Source: a virus
IMG/VR virus record: IMGVR_UViG_3300021509_000014
Location: 1 to 20,796 of that record
Reading direction: 5' to 3' (one strand)
Length of the DNA stretch: 20,796 bases
Part shown: positions 6,711 to 13,202 of the stretch, one piece after another
How positions within the stretch are numbered: the first letter of the stretch is position 1
How the letters are laid out: each line of letters begins with the position of its first letter
Program-made: the position numbers and the translations under genes
The notes under the pieces: model-generated
What the model was told of the DNA's origin: nothing
Database searches by the model: none
The model's input: the letters and a program-made list of their open reading frames with translations, nothing else

Positions 6711-6926
6711 TTATTGTTGGTTCCCCTTCTTGACGGAACCTCTTGCAACTGAATAACCAAATGCTGCTACCACAACACCAACTACTCCTACCAATTGAGT
6801 GATGGCTCGTGTAACAGCTGAAACTTGTTCAGGAGTGAATACGCCTAAAGCTGCAAGAAGTGCGATCACCTTCGCCACTATAGTTACCCAAAATTCAGTA
6901 GTTTTGTATCCTGGTTTAATCTCCAC
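6711..6926 (-). CDS. Holin-like small membrane protein (copy 2)
   Basis: 71 residues, starting MEIKPGYKTTEFW with a GTG codon. Two hydrophobic segments (about 12-31 and 40-60) and a basic tail (ARGSVKKGNQQ) give the same layout as the 72-residue protein at 2447-2665. The two share long identical blocks such as PGYKTTEFWVT and LLAALGVFTPEQ. AGGAGG lies eight bases upstream of the start. Holin activity is inferred from size, two spans and neighbours: the gene upstream is a DUF5675 protein that may act on cell wall. Two intact copies in one late region could be a holin/antiholin pair or a simple duplication. The 136 bases downstream hold no gene I can support. Confidence 0.7.
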   Translation of the reverse strand: MEIKPGYKTTEFWVTIVAKVIALLAALGVFTPEQVSAVTRAITQLVGVVGVVVAAFGYSVARGSVKKGNQQ

Positions 6927-6927
6927 C

Positions 6928-7005
6928 TTAATTACCTCCTGTTTTAGAATTAGTACGTCCTACGAACTTTATAGAGAAAGCCACGATGTTTAGCATCTGG
7001 GTCAT
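6928..7005 (-). CDS. Possible 25-residue leader peptide before holin copy 2 (weak)
   Basis: A short frame MTQMLNIVAFSIKFVGRTNSKTGGN ends one base before the GTG start of the holin-like gene, the same junction form (stop, one G, start) as between the 6032-6574 gene and the beta-helix gene. The nearest strong ribosome site is 16 bases upstream of the ATG, which is too far for efficient use. No similarity recognised. It may be a coupling leader or chance. Confidence 0.25.
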   Translation of the reverse strand: MTQMLNIVAFSIKFVGRTNSKTGGN

Positions 7006-7020
7006 GTGACTACTGATTTA

Positions 7021-7030
7021 ACCTCCTCCC
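7021..7030 (-). promoter_or_regulatory. Strong ribosome-binding sequence without an obvious gene
   Basis: GGGAGGAGGT on the minus strand lies just after the DUF5675 stop codon. No ATG, GTG or TTG at normal spacing opens a frame longer than a few codons. It might serve the weak 25-codon frame at 6928-7005 or mark a lost gene. Confidence 0.4.
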
Positions 7031-7033
7031 ATT

Positions 7034-7447
7034 TTAATAACATTCCAGTATCGTTAAATGAAACTTATCAAAATCTTTCATAACCTCCATAAACCTTTTA
7101 AACGTCTTACCTGAATTTAAGATGGCTCTATCACCGTGCAACTTTCCATAATGCTCCGCTAAAAGAATACACCCAGCAGTATCCTCAACTTCATTGCCTG
7201 GGTGGAATAGAATACCAGTACGACCTGGGACGTTCGTAACCATAAAAGTCTCGCCAAAGCGATTAGAAACGTGCCTTCTACATACGTACTGTTGAGCTGG
7301 TATGCACGAGACTCCCGGCATGTTGAATCGATCCGCGGGTTCGAGAGTTACACAAAAGACTTGCTTCTGAATACGGAGCACCCCAAAAGTGCCATAAGAT
7401 TCATTCTCCTCTAACCTTACGATTTCAACAACAGGATACTCTATCAT
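7034..7447 (-). CDS. DUF5675 family protein, possible cell-wall enzyme
   Basis: 137 residues with the DUF5675 order: YGTFGVL (18-24), FCVTLE (31-36), SCIPAQQY (47-54), SNRFGETF and NVPGRTGILFHPGN (72-85), then D-T-x-GCI (89-94). The His82/Gly92-Cys93-Ile pattern resembles the histidine and glycine-cysteine motif of YkuD-type L,D-transpeptidases, although the spacing differs. A peptidoglycan-related activity is therefore only a suggestion. The gene sits upstream of a holin-like gene, which fits lysis or wall remodelling. AAAGGAGG lies seven bases before the ATG, and the region between the two genes is 107 bases. Length is ordinary for the family. Confidence 0.85.
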   Translation of the reverse strand: MIEYPVVEIVRLEENESYGTFGVLRIQKQVFCVTLEPADRFNMPGVSCIPAQQYVCRRHVSNRFGETFMVTNVPGRTGILFHPGNEVEDTAGCILLAEHYGKLHGDRAILNSGKTFKRFMEVMKDFDKFHLTILECY

Positions 7448-7461
7448 AAGCTTACCTCCTT

Positions 7462-8310
7462 TTAATCACTCAGAACTCCGCAACCACCAGTCTTACGGAG
7501 TTCTCCTAGCAATTCGTTAATTTTTGCTTTCAAAGCGTCGCAGTAGTCAATAGTCCCAATCAAAACAGAGTGGATAGAAGTGACATCAGCTCTTAGAGCA
7601 TTATAGTCACTTTTTATCTCGTTTACCAAGGGCACGAGGTCGTTATACTTGGATTTCAGATCGTTAATCAAATCTCTCTCATTCGCGTCATACGTTAAGT
7701 CCGCGTCTCCTAAAGTAACGGCCGCGGCATCGGCGTAGGTAACCGCAGTAGACGTAATAGCAGATGGATCACTCTGAGAAACATCAACATCAATCACCTG
7801 AGCGGTCCCAAAACTATCGCTCGCTCCTACTATATGTAAGCCCCCTACTTCTGCAGTCCTAGTACTAGCAAAGTCACATCCTAGAGACACAAGTAGGAGT
7901 GTAGTTGAAGAAACAGCAATCCCAACACACTGAACTATATTCGACCCAGTAGGCCGTGTTGAAGTAATCCCTCCATTTGTACCTACGAAATACTTGGATC
8001 CAACTGTAAGCCCTGAGAACAGCGCAGCGCGTCCATCAAACTGAATCCACACATCGTTACCTGCAGAGGCATCCTTATAAACAAACCCTACACAGGGCAT
8101 GGTACTATCAGAAGTATTACTTGCTCTATAGGCTCTTTGGTCACTTGCAATGTAAACAGCTTGTCCTTTAGAAAGGTTTTCCCCGGCCGTGACAGAATAA
8201 CAAGGAGCGCCTATTGCATCTCTTACCTTTTGAGTGTTTCCTGTACAGATAGCATCCCACCCAATTACATTCCCCATCTCCTCAAACTCATAAGGCTCTA
8301 AGAATCCCAT
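7462..8310 (-). CDS. Phage structural protein: beta domain fused to a coiled coil
   Basis: 282 residues. Residues about 38-145 form a beta-rich unit (CYSVTAGENLSKGQAVYI, CVGFVYKDASAGNDVWIQF, LTVGSKYFVG, CVGIAVSSTTLLL) of a type I recall in phage decoration and fibre proteins. About 153-205 is a short linker with alternating strands. About 208-272 is a heptad-like helical stretch (ANERDLINDLKSKYNDLVPLVNEIK and onward), likely a coiled coil for trimerisation. The end has GGCGVLSD. It directly follows the tail hub gene, and the hub stop codon TAA overlaps its ribosome site AAGGAGG, seven bases from the ATG. I infer a tail-tip fibre or spike. No enzyme motif is seen. Confidence 0.7.
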   Translation of the reverse strand: MGFLEPYEFEEMGNVIGWDAICTGNTQKVRDAIGAPCYSVTAGENLSKGQAVYIASDQRAYRASNTSDSTMPCVGFVYKDASAGNDVWIQFDGRAALFSGLTVGSKYFVGTNGGITSTRPTGSNIVQCVGIAVSSTTLLLVSLGCDFASTRTAEVGGLHIVGASDSFGTAQVIDVDVSQSDPSAITSTAVTYADAAAVTLGDADLTYDANERDLINDLKSKYNDLVPLVNEIKSDYNALRADVTSIHSVLIGTIDYCDALKAKINELLGELRKTGGCGVLSD

Positions 8311-8322
8311 CTACTAACCTCC

Positions 8323-10662
8323 TTAGCGTAGTACTGTTAATTCAACAGTATCTGCTTCGCATACACTGTTTCTTGGCGTAATTTTAATCGTGAAGTTCTT
8401 ACTAAGCACGCCGTCTGAAGATTGCAGCGTGGATGTGTAGTCATACGACGTAGTTGTACCATCTAATACTTCTTCCCTCACTTGGGTAGCGCCGTCATAG
8501 ATCTCCAACCGAATCTGGTCATAATCGGGAGTAGGATCATGCGGTTTTTGCTGACTTGGAAAATGAAATCCTGCGCCATCTCTGGACTGATTTCTCCAAC
8601 TAATGCTGACATCATCGCCTGAAGAAACGTGATGATTATTACCTTGTCCATTAACCTGGAGATTACAAATTGGTAGTGGCCTAAAAGGGTTGCCCTTATA
8701 CGTGAAGGAGTCTGTTTCCGCGTGCTCTGTATCATCGATTTCCGCCCCAAGGAAGTGATGTCGAGGGACCATATCGACATCAAGAACCTGGTTGGCAAAA
8801 GGGGCGAACGTACTCCTATCTGTAGTGACAGGGGCATTGTAATTTAAGTAAAACACGTCCGTCCCAGCGGAATGTGAAGCAATAGCTGTCTTGAAGAATC
8901 CTCTAATTACTCCTACAAAATGGTACCCACTATCGTCTACACTCACATCCCTAACCGAAATTATCTCGTTATTGATCAACAATAACAAAGAACCGGCGAA
9001 CCAACCAGCATCGCTAGATCCAAGCAACGAAAAAGCGACGTCACTTGTAACGTCGATTTGATAAGTTCGAGAAGACTTATGAGTAATAGAGACATCGTGA
9101 GTTAGCGTTCCTAGATAGTTAACCAAAATCTCCGTCGTAACGAGATTTAAAGAATCGTAACTCAAAGTAACTGAACAACCTTTTAAGTAAGGGTTACTTA
9201 GATCAGGTTTACACCAGAAGTAAACGCCTCCGATCGGATTTTCAAGATAACCCCAAGAAATCCAACTACTCTCGAAGTCTTGAGTAACCACCCCCGGACC
9301 GACAGAAGGAATGTCTGACATGTCAACGGGTTCTGCCTCAACAAGCTCTATAGCCTCAATCTCATAAATACCTACTCCCTTTCGAACAATCGACGTAACT
9401 CGGAATGTGCCTGTTACTCCAAACTGGTCGGAGTCAATCTCTATGATCTGGTAAGGCTCAATAGATGCAGTAGTTGTAAAGGTAGCTTTAATACGAGGAA
9501 ACGTGACTTCGGTCATCTTACGATCAAGAACTTTCTTCGCAATAGTATCAGAAGCAATGACTCTATAACTAAACTCGTTCAGTTTAAAATTACCTGCGAC
9601 TGCTTCGGTGCCGTGGTCGATCTGATAAATCCAATTCGTCTCATAATCATTGTGAGGATCAATCCACTCTAACGAAGCTGCACAATGAACTGCGGTCCAA
9701 AGATTCCCTTCGAGTGACAGATTGTCAATGTCATCGTCGGTCAGAGTTAGTGTAGCAGACCCCGTATTTCTAATTACCTTAACGTGAATTTTGTTTTGAT
9801 ACCAATAAAGTTTAGCACCACACCAATCTAAGATCTCTCTTATTACCTGCCCAAGATCGGCCGAAGTTGAAACTACATATGACCCTCCAATTCCCTCCGA
9901 CGCAAGGGTATTTCCTGCCGCTATAAACGAATCTTTGTCAACTAAGCTCTCTGGAATGTTCAAATACCAACGATCTGTTAGAATGTAGTAAAGGACTTGC
10001 ATCAGATTAGCGTCATCTCCAACTTTCTTTCCAAGCGAAGTCAAGGGTTGAACGAACCTTTTCAACTCACACTGTGGGTGAATAGGGGATGGAGATTGTC
10101 CTAAACAAATGTTTAGTGTAGCATACGCCACGTTACGATAGTTTAACAAGTTGGAGCTGTCATGAAGGGCGGTGTCGTGAGAATGCCGAGTCTGTGTAGA
10201 CGTGCCATAGTACCAGTGACCTCCGAGGTACTTACCTCGTTCGCCCCGATCACACCCCGAAGAAGGGTGATCTATATCCACTCGAGTGGTTTCAAGAATC
10301 AACTTTGTAAACTCATCAACTGGACCTATAGAAAAGGCCCAGCGGGCAACCATCATGTAGGTGTAATAAGTAATTTCTGTCTTAGCCTTACCAGAACCAA
10401 CCTCTTTCTTATGTTCAATCTCTTGAAATGACCGCTTGAAACGGCCGTATGCCTCTACCTTAGGGACCATATCAATCATAACACCAGCGACCTGGCCCCT
10501 TCCAAAAACAGAGGGAATCGCAAGCCCAACCCTGTTGCGAGGAATCTTTACCTCATTAGCACTTTGGTCACCCGGGCTGTCCTCAGTCTTAGGTGGTCCC
10601 GCCAAAAAGTAGCTCGCGAGAAACAGTACCGCGTAAATTGCTAGAGTTGCAAAGACTGCCAT
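8323..10662 (-). CDS. Phage tail-tip hub protein (gpJ / GTA gp15-like)
   Basis: 779 residues, the central tail-tip protein that anchors fibres and contacts the cell. A hydrophobic N-terminus (1-22) is followed by IPSVFGRGQVAGVMI (49-63), a typical hub opening. Around 149-196 come WYYGTSTQT, YRNVAYATLNICLG and ELKRF, again typical of this family. About 214-400 has the Phage-tail_3-like block: GDDANLMQVLYYILTDRW, then SADLGQVIREILDWCGAKLYWYQNKI. The rest is beta-rich, with Ig/Fn3-like strands near the C-terminus. Position after the DUF2163 and NlpC/P60-like genes matches GTA and related tails. The first 22 bases overlap the preceding gene; a GGGGAGG lies 17 bases before the ATG, so coupling likely matters more than its own site. 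Confidence 0.9.
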   Translation of the reverse strand: MAVFATLAIYAVLFLASYFLAGPPKTEDSPGDQSANEVKIPRNRVGLAIPSVFGRGQVAGVMIDMVPKVEAYGRFKRSFQEIEHKKEVGSGKAKTEITYYTYMMVARWAFSIGPVDEFTKLILETTRVDIDHPSSGCDRGERGKYLGGHWYYGTSTQTRHSHDTALHDSSNLLNYRNVAYATLNICLGQSPSPIHPQCELKRFVQPLTSLGKKVGDDANLMQVLYYILTDRWYLNIPESLVDKDSFIAAGNTLASEGIGGSYVVSTSADLGQVIREILDWCGAKLYWYQNKIHVKVIRNTGSATLTLTDDDIDNLSLEGNLWTAVHCAASLEWIDPHNDYETNWIYQIDHGTEAVAGNFKLNEFSYRVIASDTIAKKVLDRKMTEVTFPRIKATFTTTASIEPYQIIEIDSDQFGVTGTFRVTSIVRKGVGIYEIEAIELVEAEPVDMSDIPSVGPGVVTQDFESSWISWGYLENPIGGVYFWCKPDLSNPYLKGCSVTLSYDSLNLVTTEILVNYLGTLTHDVSITHKSSRTYQIDVTSDVAFSLLGSSDAGWFAGSLLLLINNEIISVRDVSVDDSGYHFVGVIRGFFKTAIASHSAGTDVFYLNYNAPVTTDRSTFAPFANQVLDVDMVPRHHFLGAEIDDTEHAETDSFTYKGNPFRPLPICNLQVNGQGNNHHVSSGDDVSISWRNQSRDGAGFHFPSQQKPHDPTPDYDQIRLEIYDGATQVREEVLDGTTTSYDYTSTLQSSDGVLSKNFTIKITPRNSVCEADTVELTVLR

Positions 10663-11105
10663 TCCCTAAACGAAAATCCTCCCCACGTAATTGCAAAGTC
10701 AAATTTAAACACAGGTGTGATAGTAACACACTCCTTCGGGAAAGATGTAATAAACTGACCTCCTACAAACAAAGCACTTTCAACATCAAAATTTCTTCCT
10801 ATAATTCTTAATACCCAATCTCCACACTTCAAATCCGCCGGATCAGTCGTCTCAACAAGGCGTCCACCACTTTCTTCCTGAATAAACGCTTTGAATTTGT
10901 GTACGCCCTCTTTCCTAAGAATCCTAAGCGCCGATGTAGTATGGATCACTCTAAACTGATCTTCCGAAATCAAACCACTCTCTTGTACTATGCGTAATGA
11001 GACTCCAAAGCAATCAATTCCCTTAAGAGAAGTACCTCCGAGCTTAAAAGGAGTATTAACCCACTTCTGTGCTAATTGATAATAATAACAATTCTCACAC
11101 TTCAC
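10641..11105 (-). CDS. NlpC/P60-like tail protein, copy 2 (catalytic His not found)
   Basis: 154 residues from the GTG at 11103-11105 (VKCENCYYYQLAQKW). An ATG 15 codons further upstream is open, but it overlaps the previous gene by 56 bases and the paralogue starts near its own CxxC, so the GTG is preferred; AGGTG lies five bases before it. The fold pattern WVNTPFKLGG, LKGIDCFG and KCGDWVL matches NlpC/P60 peptidases, Cys32 being the expected nucleophile. The segment that normally carries the histidine (HxxIYVG) reads DVESALFVGGQFITS, with no His. An N-terminal Cys-x-x-Cys is shared with copy 1. In GTA-like tails this place is taken by a wall peptidase that opens peptidoglycan during entry; here the activity is doubtful. 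Confidence 0.75.
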   Translation of the reverse strand: MKCENCYYYQLAQKWVNTPFKLGGTSLKGIDCFGVSLRIVQESGLISEDQFRVIHTTSALRILRKEGVHKFKAFIQEESGGRLVETTDPADLKCGDWVLRIIGRNFDVESALFVGGQFITSFPKECVTITPVFKFDFAITWGGFSFREWQSLQL

Positions 11106-11556
11106 AAGGACACCTAAAATTGACTTTAGAAATTTTGTAGTCAAATTCAAAATCAGCAGCCCACTGAACTCCAGTTACAGGCCTGGCAACAAGAAACTTA
11201 TCGGACACGTAAACCGCGGCGAACATTTCTCTATAGCGTCCGATGTCTCGTACCACAATATCCCCACACTTTACACTTTTATCTCCAATTACCACCACGT
11301 AATCGTCACCAAAAGCATGTGCCAGCTGCCGTAAGAACTCTTGATGGTCTTGGCGAAATAATTTAAGCATTCGTGCGTTGTAAATATCCAGAAACGTTTC
11401 CCTAGAAAGAAGACCTACATCTACCAAGATTGAAAAAGGCGCACTCACACAATCGGCACCCCTACCCTTAACACAATCCCTAAGCTTGAACGGAGTACCA
11501 ATCCATTCGCTAGCTTTCTTAAAAAATACACAGTTACTACACTTACTTCTTTCCAC
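11095..11556 (-). CDS. NlpC/P60-like tail protein, copy 1 (catalytic His not found)
   Basis: 153 residues with a GTG start, overlapping the DUF2163 gene by 14 bases and the next copy by 11. It begins MERSKCSNCVFFKKASEWIGTPFKL, followed by GRGADC (31-36) and KCGDIVVRDIG (96-106), the NlpC/P60 layout with Cys36 as expected nucleophile. Where a histidine should precede the AAVYV strand the sequence reads REMFAAVYVSDKFLV, so the usual Cys-His pair is incomplete. The protein ends CPCEV. It is clearly paralogous to the following gene; the order DUF2163, NlpC/P60, hub is that of GTA tails. It may be a structural tail-tip plug that no longer cuts, or the histidine may be supplied elsewhere. Start choice rests on alignment of the CxxC with copy 2, since the ribosome site is poor. 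Confidence 0.75.
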   Translation of the reverse strand: MERSKCSNCVFFKKASEWIGTPFKLRDCVKGRGADCVSAPFSILVDVGLLSRETFLDIYNARMLKLFRQDHQEFLRQLAHAFGDDYVVVIGDKSVKCGDIVVRDIGRYREMFAAVYVSDKFLVARPVTGVQWAADFEFDYKISKVNFRCPCEV

Positions 11557-12343
11557 CTGTCGCAGTCTTTCCCTGTCTTCCCCTTAAAGTTGAACTTTCT
11601 GTGGGAGTATGAGGAAAACCTAAGTAGTTATCCAAATTGTTAAACTTGTCTCTACAAGTTGCAATCGACTTATCACAGCCAGCGTAAACAGTAACGACAT
11701 CTCCTACAGACAAATCACGAGTAGCAAACCTCACTACTACAGAACCCGCATCATTAGAAACTATGCTCCTAACTTCCGTCGGCGCAACTAACTTCCCGTA
11801 CTTCAGAAAATTATTTGGAACGGGATCTGGGAAGTTTGAACCTCGAGTAGTATAGTCAATTGAAATAGTCCGCCCACTGATTCCAGCTACTATCCCAGAA
11901 GCAGAATAAGAATCCCAAGCAACCCCACACTCATCCAATGTTCGAATGCACCCTAAAGAAAGGCGCATGCGATTCGCCGACCTAAGTCCCAATGACACCA
12001 TGCTCTCAACTTCGAGTTCGACGAAGTGAAGGTCGATTTTAAACTTAGTAACATTACCTTGATAAAACTCTGACCACGTTGCTGTGTCCGTATCAATTTC
12101 AACGGCGTGTACTGTTACAGGCCCAACTCGATTTACAAGGTAACTTGAGAGATTGGGTACCTTATCCCGTAAAATCTTAATAGTAAACGCTTCTTTCCGA
12201 TCTACACCAGAAAGTTCGTATGAAATATCAGACGTGATAAGAGGTTCCCAAGTAATAGAGTCATTAGTCGTAAACGGGAAGTTGGTCGCAATCAAATAGT
12301 CTGTGTGCGTGCCATAAACGAGAATTACGCCGTCAAACTTCAA
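11543..12343 (-). CDS. DUF2163 / BR0599-type phage tail protein (GTA gp13-like)
   Basis: 266 residues. About 20-130 fits the DUF2163 part: DSITWEPLITSDISYELSGV early, SEFYQGNVTKFKID in the middle. Then CIRTLDECGVAWDSYS (about 132-147) leads to the BR0599-type C-terminal block with GCDKSIATCRDKFNN, NYLGFPHTPT near 228-250. This cysteine-bearing ending is highly diagnostic. In GTAs the homologue is a tail-tip hub component with bound metal or disulphide-type cysteine contacts, beneath the central hub protein. The start is a TTG with AAGGAGG six bases upstream, overlapping the glycosyltransferase-like gene by 11 bases. Its 3' end overlaps the first NlpC/P60-like gene by 14 bases. Family assignment is firm; details of its assembly role are by analogy. 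Confidence 0.9.
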   Translation of the reverse strand: MKFDGVILVYGTHTDYLIATNFPFTTNDSITWEPLITSDISYELSGVDRKEAFTIKILRDKVPNLSSYLVNRVGPVTVHAVEIDTDTATWSEFYQGNVTKFKIDLHFVELEVESMVSLGLRSANRMRLSLGCIRTLDECGVAWDSYSASGIVAGISGRTISIDYTTRGSNFPDPVPNNFLKYGKLVAPTEVRSIVSNDAGSVVVRFATRDLSVGDVVTVYAGCDKSIATCRDKFNNLDNYLGFPHTPTESSTLRGRQGKTATGGKK

Positions 12344-13202
12344 CGAGAACCTCCTTCAAATAGGACTCTATCTCCTCAAAAAATACCTCAGGATTGAAAT
12401 CTTGGCACTTCAAACCAAAAGGACACACAAAATTGTCAGGAACTCCCGGCCAAGGACGTCGACATGGATACAAATCACAACGGTTAGGTGACTGAACTGA
12501 AATGTGTAAAGGATAGGACAACTGTTTCGGGTCCGTAGACGTAAAGATAAAGAAACCTTTCTTTCCCAGTGCAGCTCCAGCGTGGCAAAGCCAACTATCT
12601 ACACCCACTAGAGCATCCGCTTCTGACACGAGAGAAATGGAAAACCTTAAGTTCAAGTCAGGATGCTCAAACCCAGGTAAAGAGGGTTGAGACAAGCCAC
12701 GTAATACGAGTACAGTACCAAAATTGCTCAAGAACCGGGCTACCTCTAATGCTTGTTCTCTACTCAAAGAACGTTGACCTGAAGAGAAAGGGTCGGATAC
12801 GTTAGTAGAGGCTCCAAAAGGTTGGAACAAGATAACAGGGCGCCCTTTCCGATCAAGATAAGCTCGTGCATCCTCCTTCTCTTTATCAGTTAAGTAAAGC
12901 TTCGGAGTAGCACCTTGTACAAGTTCAACATCGCAAGCCCTAAATATTGCTTCAATGAGGGTGATTTCTCCGCGACGGTAATCCGCAACGTAGTAAGGTT
13001 CAACTTTCCTTATGTCAAACTCACTTAGTACCCTAAAGTTGGAAGAAGGCCACGGTACACATTCCTTTACACAGGGGTTGTTCTCAAAGGCAACCGGAAA
13101 TGAACATAAAACGGTTGGTTTGGGGTCAAGATAAGGGAGAACCGCAGTGAAAGCAATATTTTTCCCTAACCCGCCAGTAAACTCGAACGCTATCTTAGTC
13201 AT
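12333..13202 (-). CDS. Glycosyltransferase family 9-like protein in the tail operon
   Basis: 289 residues with a GT-B, heptosyltransferase-like layout. It has an N-terminal glycine loop GGLGKNIAFTA (10-20); a start of the second domain PVILFQPFGAS (122-132) with RSLSREQALEVARFL; then SEADALVGVDSWLCHAGAALGKK (193-215), where Asp202 and His207 match the family's donor-site D-S-x-x-x-H-A motif, and TSTDP (221-225). Four C-terminal cysteines (242, 247, 260, 266) match the cysteine cluster seen in many GT9-like proteins. No signal peptide is seen. It overlaps the giant tail gene by 8 bases and DUF2163 by 11, so it is fully part of the tail operon. GGGAGG six bases upstream lies inside the giant gene's last codons. 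It may modify virion or host glycans, or act as a sugar-binding part; donor and acceptor are unknown. Confidence 0.8.
   Translation of the reverse strand: MTKIAFEFTGGLGKNIAFTAVLPYLDPKPTVLCSFPVAFENNPCVKECVPWPSSNFRVLSEFDIRKVEPYYVADYRRGEITLIEAIFRACDVELVQGATPKLYLTDKEKEDARAYLDRKGRPVILFQPFGASTNVSDPFSSGQRSLSREQALEVARFLSNFGTVLVLRGLSQPSLPGFEHPDLNLRFSISLVSEADALVGVDSWLCHAGAALGKKGFFIFTSTDPKQLSYPLHISVQSPNRCDLYPCRRPWPGVPDNFVCPFGLKCQDFNPEVFFEEIESYLKEVLVEV

Noticed and set aside
6704-6713. Ten-base palindrome TAAGCGCTTA at the holin copy 2 stop, considered as terminator
   Set aside because: No loop and no following T-run on the transcribed strand.
6575-6760. N-terminal extension of the 180-residue gene by 62 codons
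   Set aside because: It would overlap the holin-like gene by 50 bases, and the AGGAGG near 6587 points to the internal ATG.
8478-8837. Minus-strand frame of 119 codons inside the hub gene
   Set aside because: Different frame from the hub protein, no ribosome site or similarity; a shadow.
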